Of a stretch of 64,000 nucleotides of DNA, positions 49,001-59,324 are shown piece by piece (position 1 is the first letter of the stretch; the number at the start of each line of letters is the position of its first letter). The DNA is from Casuarina equisetifolia (taxonomy: Eukaryota > Streptophyta > Magnoliopsida > Fagales > Casuarinaceae): assembly GCA_028551475.1 (NCBI GenBank), contig CM052362.1:13315521-13379520 (forward strand). The letters run 5' to 3'. Under the pieces are notes generated by a model. That model saw only the letters and a program-made list of their open reading frames with translations, was not told the DNA's origin and made no database searches. Both the position numbers and the translations under genes were made by a program.

Positions 49001-50225
49001 GACCAAAGCTAGTTAATAAATGGAAGGATTAGTAGCCTGTGAGTGTGGGACGTTATGGATTTGTGACCCGAAAAATAGTTTAGACACAGAGAAGCTGCCA
49101 CTCAGAGAGGCCAACTCCTTTGGGTACATCATTAGTTTAGAAGTTGAAGTACAACGTTGCCCTTTATATTATGCCATGTTGGATAATCAGTTATCCTATA
49201 AGCTTAATCAATTGGACCAAGGCCTTCCATGTACAAGTTAATATTTCCAGTGACACATCCCAATGTTACAATAAACATAAGAACTGAAAGAATTAAGATG
49301 AAACGGTAACGGAAGGTGTTCCAGCAACTCATTGAAAAAATCAATGCAGAACTACTATTCTGGTATGAGGTCATGGAATCACTAGATGAGAAAATATAGA
49401 ATGAGAGTCTACCATATGTAATTGCTGGTTTTTCAAAATACAGCATTAATCAAAATGGACGAAGTACAACATTGCACCTTAATCCAATTCTTTGCTCTGT
49501 TGTGATTTCTTTGTAATTTTATTAGTTAAGACTGTAATAACACATTGGTTGAAGATTTCATAACATTTAGTATCCAGATTTGTTTAGAGTCCCAAAATTT
49601 TTTATCAGTCGAGTGTTTCAAATTCTTACGAGGATGTCCAAGCAGTAAATTCATCTTTGTTCGACCACATATTTTGTATCATTACTCAAGTCTTGTGTTG
49701 CTTTATGTGGAGTTGGTAGATGACCTATTACAATCAACGGATGTGTATTTGCATAAATTGGAGAGATCTTAATATCCGTGTTTAAGTCTTATGAAATGTA
49801 TCTTTCAGACTCTCTCATTACTCTTAGGCATGATGGTTGATGTCTTTGGGAGGAATTCACAGCCACCAAATCCCGTTGAAGCATCAGAGATAGCGGATCT
49901 CGTTGACTTCCTGTGAGTTTTAGCTTTTTTGCATCAAAGATTATCTGCAGAGCAATTTTGACATTTCGTTGCTTCTATTGCCCTCAGTGTACTTACATAT
50001 TGTATAACCAATGTATTTCCCAGCCATCATGTTATCCATTATGAAGGGCAGGGAGGGCCTGTTCAGGCTAATAGCAAGCCTCGTCCAGATGTATTGGCTC
50101 TCTGCGGGAGAGCATCTGAAAGTTTACGTCCAGATGTACAGCATCTTCTGTCCCACCTAAAACCTGACGTAAATTGTTCAATTTATGCTGCGATTCATCC
50201 AAAGGTGGTCCAGAGTGCATCCTAA
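28046..50225 (+). CDS. MED23: Mediator complex subunit 23, 21 coding exons
   Basis: MED23 is a large nuclear subunit of Mediator, the coactivator between DNA-bound transcription factors and RNA polymerase II. Exons: 28046-28153, 28241-28284, 28856-28955, 29066-30049, 31101-31332, 31517-31734, 31980-32187, 35026-35303, 35970-36053, 36993-37087, 37270-37432, 37647-37892, 38826-38996, 39096-39209, 39300-39425, 42276-42424, 44329-44569, 44655-45426, 47215-47396, 49809-49912, 50024-50225. They join in phase to 1606 codons plus TAA, near the family's usual length. The match to plant MED23 (from memory) runs end to end: FHPARAAIFDLFNLYLG (residues 20-36), DVIWLLVEE, MDYMNMDDRSIGMFW, LRFTFVRDILAYFYGHLPGK, SGYTCQQLSC, SLRPDVQHLLSHLK near the C-terminus. 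Ser/Pro/Gln-rich linkers lie at about 145-232 and 1225-1365. The start is the MDQ position of relatives; an in-frame ATG at 27914 is less likely. All introns are GT-AG except intron 14 (GC-AG). Exon borders are inferred, without transcript data. Confidence 0.95.
28285..28855 (+). other. MED23 intron 2 with a TG microsatellite
   Basis: This 571-nt intron holds a GTGTATGTGTGTGTGTGTG tract at about 28617-28640. Some short frames run into it from exon 2, but nothing matches the protein. Confidence 0.8.
30050..31100 (+). other. MED23 intron 4
   Basis: A 1051-nt intron between GAG|GTGAAA and AAAG|GATCTT. It is T-rich, as plant introns are. I see no embedded gene or element. Confidence 0.8.
31352..31395. 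repeat. C-rich tract in MED23 intron 5
   Basis: A run of short C blocks (CCACCCCACCCCCTCCCCCC and more) directly after the intron 5 donor. The opposite strand has several runs of four or more G and could form a G-quadruplex. Confidence 0.7.
32188..35025 (+). other. MED23 intron 7 (2.8 kb)
   Basis: One of the two longest introns. It carries a GAAA microsatellite (about 33993-34013) and a purine-rich part around 33700-33960. Reverse-strand frames at 33341-33562 and 33755-33946 show no domain I know. The middle may be an old unrecognised insertion, but no ends were found. Confidence 0.6.
33993..34013. repeat. GAAA microsatellite
   Basis: About five uninterrupted AGAA units in MED23 intron 7. 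Confidence 0.85.
35304..35969 (+). other. MED23 intron 8
   Basis: A 666-nt intron with T-rich tracts near 35865. No embedded gene or element was seen. Confidence 0.75.
36902..36923 (+). repeat. 22-base G homopolymer in MED23 intron 9
   Basis: An uninterrupted run of 22 G, preceded by AAAAAGGGGA, in the 939-nt intron 36054-36992, 69 bases before exon 10. It could form a G-quadruplex on the transcribed RNA. Such runs are also prone to length error in assemblies. Confidence 0.85.
37450..37500 (+). repeat. CT-rich microsatellite in MED23 intron 11
   Basis: Dense CTCTCT and TTC tracts directly after exon 11, in a 214-nt intron (37433-37646). Confidence 0.8.
37893..38825 (+). other. MED23 intron 12
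   Basis: A 933-nt intron between CAGCAG|GTCCAT and TGTGCAG|GTAGAA. No embedded gene was seen. Confidence 0.75.
39210..39299 (+). other. MED23 intron 14 with a GC donor
   Basis: Exon 14 ends CCGTTACAG and the intron begins GCATAC. It ends ATTCTCAG before GAACTT. The 90-nt interval carries an in-frame stop, and joining across it restores the family reading HPLQ|ELLLKACANLAF. No GT donor nearby keeps that reading. GC-AG introns are a known minor class. Confidence 0.7.
39426..42275 (+). other. MED23 intron 15 (2.85 kb)
   Basis: The longest intron, strongly AT-rich, with a GTAAGC donor and TTGCAG acceptor. A 74-codon + frame (40314-40538) and other short frames show no domain. I could not recognise a mobile element, though the length suggests old insertions. 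Confidence 0.65.
42425..44328 (+). other. MED23 intron 16 with a T run and antisense frame
   Basis: A 1.9-kb intron with a 23-base T homopolymer (42687-42709). A reverse-strand frame of 119 codons (42947-43306) has no recognised domain; the + strand of the same part is open for 67 codons. Confidence 0.6.
45427..47214 (+). other. MED23 intron 18
   Basis: A 1.8-kb intron with several T-rich tracts (near 46185 and 47105, the latter close to the acceptor TTTGCCAG). No embedded gene was recognised. Confidence 0.65.
47397..49808 (+). other. MED23 intron 19
   Basis: A 2.4-kb intron between AATAAG|GTACAA and TTTCAG|ACTCTC. Frames inside it (48850-49032, 49020-49241 and others) match nothing in MED23 and show no known domain. 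Confidence 0.65.
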
Positions 50226-50693
50226 CGGCTGGGTCTAATGGTGTTTCTGGTATGCTGATTACTGTATGGTTGTATTTTTTGAGCTAAAATTATAACAGAG
50301 CTTCACACATGTACAGACGAGGATACCCAGACTTTAAACGCCAACCCAGCCACACCATTCACATGATTCCTTCGGGCTATGCTTGTTGTATGTATAATTT
50401 CTCGTAGGATCATATTTATGGTTGGGACATGGGTTCAAATGTAGTGTCCCTTTCAGATACGGTAGTCATCCTAGCACCATTGAGAAAACTAAAGATGTGG
50501 GGATGTTGAGTTGAGAGCAATACTAATCTACACTTTTCCTGTTGTCCTTCTAAATCTAGACGATGTTTAACTGCAAGTGCATGAATGTGTAGTAATTGTT
50601 ATTAAAACGTAGCCCATTATACATAGGAGGGGTGTGGCCTAAACACTAAGATTAGGATAAGAATGCTATTCGTTTGCACGTCTAGAGCAAGTG
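50226..50693 (+). other. MED23 3' untranslated and downstream region
   Basis: This stretch lies between the MED23 stop and the next LTR. A TTGTATGTATAATTT segment near 50385 is a possible far-upstream and cleavage signal for polyadenylation, but the end of the transcript cannot be fixed by eye. Confidence 0.45.
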
Positions 50694-51453
50694 TGATGTG
50701 GGAGCAACTATATCAGCCCAAGCTCTTAGCTCAGGTTATATGATAAGTTTGTCAATTCATACTTGCTTAGGCCACAATGTAATTCGGTGGGTGCAAGAAG
50801 GCTAAGGTTAAAACAGTCCAAGAATAGTTCGTAGCATCTCTACAGTCTTTAATATAAGAGGTTTTCTAAGTAGTTGTTGAGTTCTTAATTTCTTAGGTTT
50901 ACTTTATTGTTTGAGAATATTTTCTTTTGTTTGGTTTTTCATAATTGTTTAAGTTCTTAATTTATTTGGGTTCCCGTACTTATTAGATTTCTAATTTGTT
51001 TAGGATTCCCTTATTTGTTAAAATCCAAATTTGTTAAGACTTCTTTAATTTTAGGGATTCTTGATTTATCAAGATTCTTCTATAATTAAGTTTTAAAGAT
51101 TCTTGATTTATCAGGATCTTTTTAGAATTAGGTTTAATTGCCTATTTAAAAGGAACATTGTTTCAGTTGTAAGTAGAGTTGTTTTCCAGAGAATAGAAAC
51201 CCTAAAGTTGTATGATCAACTTTTGCATCCTTTATTCAATTCTTGCCAAGGATTGATAGTGGTTCTTGACTGGTGACATTGCCTTTACGTCTTAGAGCTT
51301 ATTGACATCTTTTTTTTTTGTTGTTCATACTTTCGTTTTTCTCCCATCCTCACTTTTCTTACAAAAAAAACCCAAAAACACCAAAAAAAAAAAACGATTT
51401 TTAGTTATTTTCTTAACTCAAGCTCGCTCAAGCCTACCATAACATCTACATCA
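50694..51453 (+). repeat. 5' LTR (760 bp) of the TGATG...CATCA family
   Basis: Nearly collinear with the solo LTR at 17216-17978 from about 50770 on (shared AGTTGTTGAGTTCTTAATTT, TTTGAGAATATTTTCTTTTG and TGCATCCTTTATTCAATTCT). Its first 70 bases differ. Confidence 0.8.
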
Positions 51454-51970
51454 AGTGGTAATCAGAGCCTAGGTTATTCTTTTGAGTGAGCTCTTCTCAA
51501 GATGTTTAATCCAAGTGGCAATCCTTCATCTCATCATAATAGTCATTCTTCGTCTAATCATAGTGATGATTCTTCCCCAATTTCACCATGGGAAGCTACA
51601 AAATAGAATGTTATCAGTTGAGTTAGGCAAGGTAAAAGAGCAATTCTCTGATATCCTCCAACTGAAAGGGCAACTGTTTAGTGTCCTCCAAATGTTGCAA
51701 AACTTTTGCCATGATGCCCAAGGCAACCAAGATGAATCTCGTGTAGATTCTAGTATGAATGAAAGCAAGAGGAGGAGGAGGCTCGATGATGATCAAAGCT
51801 TACGTGTTGAATTTCCACTCTCGATCCTAATGATTTGTTAATTGGCTACGTCGTATTGGAAAGGTGCTTGAATTCAAGGGATATGATGATCGAAAAAGGT
51901 ATAAAGTTGTTATTCTTTATCTCAAAAAATATGCTTCTTTGTGGTGGGAGAATGTTTAAGCTTACTACAA
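50694..51970 (+). mobile_element. Truncated gag-bearing LTR element (plus strand)
   Basis: The 5' LTR (50694-51453; TGATGTGGG ... CATCTACATCA) is followed by TGGTAATCAGAGCC (51456), a primer-binding site of initiator-Met type with one extra base. A gag-type region follows from about 51502: a serine/histidine-rich N-terminus, a central region with KRRRRLDDDQ, and the Gypsy-like YASLWW core near 51940. It stops at about 51970 with no pol and no 3' LTR. The LTR belongs to the same family as those at 3.8, 6.4, 8.0 and 17.2 kb. It is a broken fossil. Confidence 0.8.
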
Positions 51971-52174
51971 CTGCCTAGGTCTAACTAATTCAATAACTTG
52001 TGCAAAATCACAATGAATGCATGCCTTTCCATTTTGAACGTTGGCTAGGACCGATGATAAAACACCTTCCTCACAATTATGTTTGTTGATTTGACCATTA
52101 AAATACTTGTGTTTCGACACTCCATACAGCCTTGTGGCCGCTTAGGAGCCCTTTCCATATCCAATTTGGTAAAA
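51971..52174. other. Short spacer between two LTR elements
   Basis: No coding or repeat signal recognised. Confidence 0.35.
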
Positions 52175-52452
52175 TTGAAGGAATGATTCACATCCAATTT
52201 AGTATTATGTTCAAATATTTTATGTTAGTTAGGGGGGTGCATATTTTGTTTGTATTTATTCTTTTCGTTATTGATTTCTTTCATGCATATATAAATAGTG
52301 AGGTATACCCATTGAAATTAAAGCTAAACTAATACAATTGTTCCCAAATTTCTCTTAGCCTCTCTATCAACAAGGCCTCTTGTCTTTGCCTCCAATACTC
52401 GACTATTTATAGGGTTGGGTTTCTTTGTTCTACCTTTTCATCCGTTTTGTAA
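52175..52452 (+). repeat. 5' LTR of the outer Copia
   Basis: The LTR has a CATATATAAATAG TATA-like box near 52288. It ends just before TGGTATCAAAGC. Its 3' half aligns with 63832-64000 and its 5' half with 56296-56422. Confidence 0.6.
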
Positions 52453-52469
52453 TATGGTATCAAAGCAAT

Positions 52470-54529
52470 CAATTGTATGGTACCCATAGAAAACTAAAAA
52501 GCCTAGTCATTAGTCACAACCCTAACATGTTGAATGTTAGCTTTCATAAATGAACTAATCAATAAGAAGAAAAACCAAACACAAATCTCCTTACAATACC
52601 AATTATTAATATCATTAAATTATGTAAAAGCCATTAGATTTATCAGGAAAATTGCATGATGTAGATGATGCAATTATAGAAGATTTACTCAATTCTCCTT
52701 TAAGTTCAGGTCACATATAGTTAGGTCAAGCTCAGTTATGTCATATGTAAATGGGTATGGACTTTAAATCCTTAATTAGTTTGAGCATGAATCTATATCC
52801 ATTTTAGATCATAGAAGATCTACTCAATTCTCTTTTGAGTTTAGGTCACATCCAACCAAGTCAAGTCCAATTGGGTTAAATCTATATGGAAATAGATGGT
52901 TTTATTGATGGAATCTTGTTATACCCTAGTGACCCAAAACTTGATAGTCATTGGAGGAAGTGCAACCAACTCATGCACACATGGATTAACAACACCTTGA
53001 TAAAAGAGTTTGCCATTGGTATCCAAATTTGGGAAACGAATAATAAGCTCATCTCTATTAAAGTTTTTTTTTTTTTCATCTAGCTAGCTTAGGCAGAGGT
53101 AAAGTAAAGGAATCTCATCATAGCCATATATTTAACCATCTCAACTCTATGCAAAGAGTCAGAGATAGGGTAGGAGAAACTAGAAAGTGTTGAGCAAACC
53201 ATCTATAGTATTGTGCCTTCAGGGACTCCTTAGCCTAAATGATACTATTTTGAATGTAAATAATGGTGTTGGATCCAATTTCATGCTTAATCACATCTTC
53301 CAATTAGGAATATATGATGATAGCTAACTTTTGACCTCTATAAAATAAGTAGGGATCAATCGTATTGTTGTTCTCCTTTCTTAGGTAGCAAAGGTGTAGC
53401 ACTAAGTTGTAGCTACAAATACAAGTGGGATGTTAAGGTTTTTGGTTTTAGGGAAGAAAATGTGGTTTTTATACCACAAATGGATGGTTGATATCCTATC
53501 CTAACCCCGTCTTTTGCAAATGTTGTTACTCTATATTAATGCCCACTTATTCTTCATATGATGGCAAGTATTCTACCATGTCAACACCTATATCTAATAA
53601 CCAAGATTCATCAAAAAACATTTTGAGATAGGTTATTTTGAAAATATTTCAAGTGCGCTTACAATGTAAGGATACTTATTGAAAATTGCATAAAAAAATA
53701 TGATGGAAACAAAGGTAAGAAAGGAAAGCGAAGTATTTTAACAACTCATTAGATGTTTTCTCAATCACGTGAAAACTCCTTTTCCGATTAGTTTTCCAAA
53801 AACCATCAATACCACCAAATCATACAAATGGTCATTCAAACCAATGTTTAAGAAACATCAACAATTTTTGTAGGTACTTTTTTTTTTATGTGTGATGAAC
53901 AATATTTGCTCTAATACACGTATTTTTTATTCAAGAATCGACAACCATGTTATTAGTTGAACAATTTTTGTTGTTGTTCAGAATCACCTCAACCATTCAC
54001 ATTAATCCATCTTTCTAATTGGAACCTACCCTTGTCACCAAGATTGGTATTGTCAATCTTATCCTTACATTGTTACAAAATCTTTTATTTGTTTTTGAAT
54101 TTCAATTTAATCTAATCTTTGTGTCCAAGTATTATTGAGAAAAAATTTCATACCTGATTTCTTCCTAATTCATGTTTTCATTTTGATAAATATGTAAGTA
54201 TATTCATTGAAGAATAAGAAAAAAATAATAAGTTAGAGGCATATCCCAGCATTATAATTTTATCTAAGAGAAAATCTAGTTTAAAATTCTCTAACTATGA
54301 CATAACAAAATATTGCTTGAGAGGGTTTAATGTTCATAAATAAAAATTTTCTCTCATATATTACTTTCCTAATTTTAGCCAATAAAATTGCTATTTTAAC
54401 AACCTTATTTTAAAAATGTCTATGATTTTGTTTAAACCATACATAATAGATACATGTTAAAAAAAAAAATTTAAGAAGCTTCATAACCAAATCTTTTTTC
54501 TTAGTTGCTTTAATCATTTGTTGTAGTTT
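52470..54529. other. Decayed interior of the outer Copia
   Basis: About 2 kb, AT-rich, with no recognisable domain. It presumably includes former gag and pol and the 3' end of the LINE remnant on the other strand. Confidence 0.35.
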
Positions 54530-55110
54530 AGAGTTTCAATCGTTGATATTTTTACAAAGGCCTTGTTGTGTAAAAATATTTCACCAAATTTGTCTAGTCC
54601 AAGTATACTGAAAAAACAAATGAGACCTATTTTCAAATTGAGAACAACAAAAATTACAATATAGGTTAATTGAGATTACATATAAGTCATCCAATAAAAT
54701 TATATTTACTAGTTCCACCTAAACATATCAAATCATATCATTTAATCTTAATATTTGGTGCAATTCCTTGTAAGTTTCTTTAGAAAAATAAGAAGGTTTG
54801 GAAAGTGTAAAAATGATAATTTATTATAACTTCAAAAGACCTCTTCAACTCCATGTCATATTTCCTTTTATGTTAAGATATATAACTTAAGTTCTCTTAT
54901 ATTTAGTACTATGAATCCATTTACTTTATAAAGATGAACTTGGATAAGTGATAAGATTCTAGAATGAATACCCTAACAAAACTTTATTTTACACTTTAAG
55001 GTTTAATAGTTTAAGTCTTCCTTTCTTTTTAGGTTAATAAACAACCTGCCAAGTGACCTTGTAAGTTTTATAATTTTTTAAATTACCTACTCATAGTAAG
55101 TGTTATTTTT
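54530..55110 (-). mobile_element. L1-type LINE remnant (3' part of ORF2)
   Basis: The reverse strand, in more than one frame, reads like the end of a plant L1 ORF2: ITWQVV and a GRLKLLNLKVWNKALL-like stretch (about 54980-55100), SKWIHSTKYK, the DMTWSW-like segment before KLL, and then the zinc-binding reverse-transcriptase tail CNFCCSQFENRSHLFFQYTW and TRQIW (about 54580-54665). The reverse transcriptase core and endonuclease are not seen. It is a decayed 5'-truncated or rearranged copy inside the outer Copia. The exact reading above is approximate at points where frames change. Confidence 0.6.
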
Positions 55111-56422
55111 TGAACATTTAACTAACAAATTGATGGGCTTTGGTACTATTGACCAAGGTCACTATGTTATTAGACTACTTTAAAAGACTTTTTTTGTTAA
55201 GAATGTTTCCTACAAATAAAAGTATTTTTTTTTTTAGGTAAATAAGGGTATAGAGGAATTAAGTGTAACCTTCCTAGAAGGCATGGGCTATCAATTAAGC
55301 CACATGCCCAATGAAAAAGCAAATGTGCCAATTTCAATTGTAATATCTCAACATTTGATCAATGCTTAGCTTATTGTACAACTTTTTCACATCTCAAGTA
55401 TTTTTATTTGTCCCTCAATAAAACAATCATGCGTGCCATCCACAAGTTTCCACATTGATGATTTGAGTCCATTAATGTACTTCCCTAAAATAAAAATTAG
55501 TTGTTTTAAAGAAGACATCTATCTTAACTAATGGAAGTATACACTTAAATTGAAATTAGAAGCATGCTTGTCTACTTGCAAACTAACAATCATTTCCAAG
55601 AAATAGAATGAGAAGTTGACAACTCTTGAATATGATAGTAAAGTTATTCCTTTTGATTTTGATCTACCATTGGATGACTCTTCAACCTATCAATATTAGT
55701 CGAATGACTCATTATCTTACCATAACAAAATTAGATATCAATTATATAATGCAAATCATTAGTCAATTCATGGTAATCCACATAGAAGCAGCCACAAAAG
55801 TCTTAGGACATTTGAAATGAGGTTCTAATTAAGGTTGAGTCTTATGTTTGGATAATGACTTACAAGATTCTACATTAAACTTGGAGAATCACTAGCATCA
55901 TGGAAAATATAAAAACAATCTATGGTTCCAAGGTCATTAGCTAAGGCTAAATACTAAGCCAAGGTAACCACAATTTACAAGATAATTTGGACACATATAT
56001 CACCCCATGACCTTGGAGTGAAAATTAAGAAGCCAATTGACTTGTTCTTTGACAAAGAAGTCGGCATTAAATGTTGCAAGAAACCTAATGTTCCATGACA
56101 AAAGAAGTACATGGAAATTGACTATTATCTTATCAAAGACAAGATTCAAGGAGTGGTATGAGAAAGACATAAACATCACAAAACATCAAGCAAGTATATT
56201 TACAAAGCCACTATACACTAGATAACATTTGCTTTTATTTGAGTAAACTTAATGTCTTAAACATATATCAAGTCATCAAGTTAAGGAGAAAATATTGAAG
56301 ATGTGACTTAGCTTAATTAAGGATTGGAATATTTTCTGTTAATCAACGAGATTGCAATAGTAATTTGTATTCATTCTTTAATTTATTGATTTGTCTTTAT
56401 ACACATATAAATAGATAGTTAT

Positions 56423-57101
56423 TGTTGGTTCATTGTATAAGTCTACGTAATGAGGGCTTATATCTATGAGCATAAACTAAAATTCCCTACTGTGGTTAGT
56501 TAATATATTTGTTGGTCCATTATTGTCGTACACATGGTGTACACATTTATAGACCCTTATTGTTTATTTGCTACTATTGAGTGTGAGCCTTGTCCATCTT
56601 GTAGTTTATGATGAGTTAATCTATTTGTATGGATACATTCTTTAATTGGCTAAGTCCCCTTTCTAGCTCTCCACATATATGTTTTGTAATCTACTACAAG
56701 GAGAATTTAATGAAGGTGGTTATGTTCTATTTTATTGCTTTTGTTAGTGGAAAATGCCCTAAGGGCATTTTGCCATGTCATCGAGCTCATGCCTATTTAA
56801 TACACGAAACACACACCGACACTTTAAGAACACTCTCGAAAACACTATTCACACACGAGGCTCTCACTGCAATTTACTCTCACCTTCACTTGCTCCTCTG
56901 ATCTGTGGTAGTTTGTGCTATCTCATCAAGCTTAAGTTAGAGAAAATAGAGAGGAAGGCTCAAGGCCATTCTTTAGCTGAAGAAATGGAAAACGCAGGTA
57001 CATTTTCTAACTACTATTTTTGTTAACCAAAACCCATTTTGCTCTATGATTAATGTTTTGATCTTGCAAAATAGCCTTGTTTAAGGCTAGATTTTCTAAC
57101 A
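56423..57101 (+). repeat. 5' LTR of the nested Copia (679 bp)
   Basis: It starts TGTTGGTTCATTG and ends GATTTTCTAACA. It contains a CTATTTAATACACGAAACAC segment of the kind found near LTR transcription starts. It is about 45 bases longer than its partner because of a segment present around 56830-56900 only here. Confidence 0.85.
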
Positions 57102-57973
57102 TTTTCTATCAGAGCCTTCTTAACATCAATCTAGAAAACAAAAACACCTCAAAATTGAAACTCTTTAGCTCAAAAACGGTATTTTTGGAAATGAGTTTCA
57201 TTTTGTTTTTAGGCTACATCTAGTCTAAACCTTTCAGTTATGTTGCAGGTTAAGGCTAGAATTGGAACCAACACAGCAGGACAATTCCACCACTGCTTAG
57301 AGCTACTGGAAATGGCAGTGATTTGATGGAGATTCAATTGAGTCTACTTGACCTGAGCCTTATGGCTCATTTTCAGTAGTCGGTGAGCTCCTTAAGGCCA
57401 CCATCTATAGCGTTAGACCTTCTGCATGTCCCGACAATCAATTTGGTGTCTTGATCGGCTGGCTAGGCATCAAATCGAGTCAACTTGGTTAAATAAGGTT
57501 GACTTGGCCGAAACATATTGACTCAGCCTAATTGAGTAGACTCAGTCAAAAATGTTGACTTTGACCATTGATGGTTGACTGTATGAACTTTGACTAACCC
57601 TATTGGATGGGGATTTTAAGCTCAAAATTTCTCAATTTTATTCAAAAATTGTTAGTGTAATTACTTGAGTTATTATCCCACATGATTGACAATTTTTTAT
57701 AGAAATTGTGCAATATGATATTTGTTAAATTTGTGTATATATGTGAATATTGTATGTTATATTGTCATACATGCTTGTTTGACATTTATTTCATGGCTTG
57801 ATGTATGTTATGTAATCATAGAAAATATATTAGGTCGTAGTTCAATTTAGCATACAATCAACCAACATTCAAAGTGTTGTTTAGTAGTAACTTAATAATT
57901 TAATGTCCCAATTTTAGGATTGAGTTGCGTGTTTAATTGTGAGTAATATGTGATTGTATCCCATAGTATAAGC

Positions 57974-58155
57974 CGATCTTATGGTTTGGTTAGGTTGTGA
58001 TCACCACGGTGGCACAACTCACTTGAGCCGTGGGATTGCGTTCTTGTGCATTTGGGGTTTTGGTCAAGTGTGTGAGGTCTTGTGGTTTGGTTAGACTGTG
58101 ATCACCACAGTGGCGCAATTTATTTGAATTATAGGATTTTATGCTTGCACTATTA
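57974..58155 (+). repeat. Diverged tandem repeat of about 100 bp in the Copia leader
   Basis: Units starting GATCTTATGGTTTGGTTAGG (57974) and GTCTTGTGGTTTGGTTAGA (about 58078) both continue with TGTGATCACCAC and GGTGGC/GTGGCGCAA. They lie between the primer-binding site and gag, in an untranslated leader of about 1.4 kb. Confidence 0.7.
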
Positions 58156-58534
58156 CCATGTTTAATCTTGGTGCACAATTATTCTCCCAAATGAGTGATT
58201 GCGTATTGAGATATTGATGTTCCATGGTTAGTCGATATTATTTTGGACTACTTTTCATAATCTATACACCCACAAGTGGTGGATTTTGAGTTTTGTTTCG
58301 ACTACTATATGGAGAGTTTTTTATGGCATGTCATATTTACTACCCACATGTATTTATGTGATATTGCTTTTGATACTCTCATTAGTCTACTCACATTATG
58401 CTTTTATTACTTGTTATTAATTGTAGTCACTTTTATGTTAATAACTATATGGTCACCACAGAAGTTTTGACTGGATCGAATTTTAAGAAATGGTCGGCGG
58501 ATTTTCGTTTTGCTATGCGAATTGTTGATATGTA

Positions 58535-59300
58535 TTGATAATTGACAAGCCAACGAATCTAACTCTAATTAGCACTGAAGAGTATAAGAACAAGTGTGCT
58601 ATTTGGGCAAGAAAGAATGAGCTTTGTTTATGGTCTATGCAGAGAATCATTCAAGATCACCTTCAATTAAATCTTCATGTTGATATTACTACGAAGGATT
58701 ATCTTGGGGCAGTGGAGAAGCAATACACAGCTCCCTCAAATGCTGAAGTTGCAAAACTTTTACAAGAACTATTCGATCTTAAGTATGATGGATTTGTGAC
58801 TATTAGAAACTATATTATAAAAGTGATTGAGTTCAAGGCAGGGCTCAAAAAGTTGGATATAATCCTTTCAAATGCGATTATAATACATAAAGTGTTGAAT
58901 AGTTTCCCTGCTAATTTTTGTATACACAAGACTTCTTATTATATGCAGCGTGAGAAATGGATAACAAATGAGCTATTAGCACAAGTTATTGTTGAAGAAA
59001 AGAAGTTAAGGAAAGAAGGTTGTCACATTACATTGTATACTCAGGGAGCGAATTCTAGTAAGAACAAGAGGACAAGGCCTCTAAATAACAAGGAAGGAAA
59101 GAGGACTTGCTTGATGACTAGAGGTCTAGCCTGTTATGGTAATACTGTTATTGTTAGGAGGACTCACATTGCTGTTGGGGTCAAGCCTAATGGGTTTATA
59201 TGTTACATTGTAGAGAGAAGGGTCATAAGAAAATTACTTGTCCCAAACTAAGGAAAAAAATGGGAAAGCATCCAATTAAACATAATGACTCTTTAGCTTA
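58535..59300 (+). CDS. Copia gag of the nested element
   Basis: A 238-codon frame (58535-59251) shows gag features of plant Copia: CAIWARKNELCLWSMQ, a KEQY-like segment, LKKLDIILSNAIIIHKVLNS and a basic C-terminal part. It is followed in an overlapping frame by a CCHC-type zinc knuckle with CREKGHKKITC (about 59203-59240). It is a fossil. Confidence 0.75.
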
Positions 59301-59324
59301 TGTTTCTGAGTCTCATATGATCGA

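Noticed and set aside
50694-51453. LTR at 50.7 kb as part of the MED23 3' end
   Set aside because: It is collinear with other LTRs in the window and followed by a primer-binding site, so it belongs to an element and only neighbours the gene.
55245-55315. Segment with TATCAATTAAGCCACATGCCC as another tRNA-like element
   Set aside because: Only one box-like motif is visible and no partner box at the right spacing on either strand.
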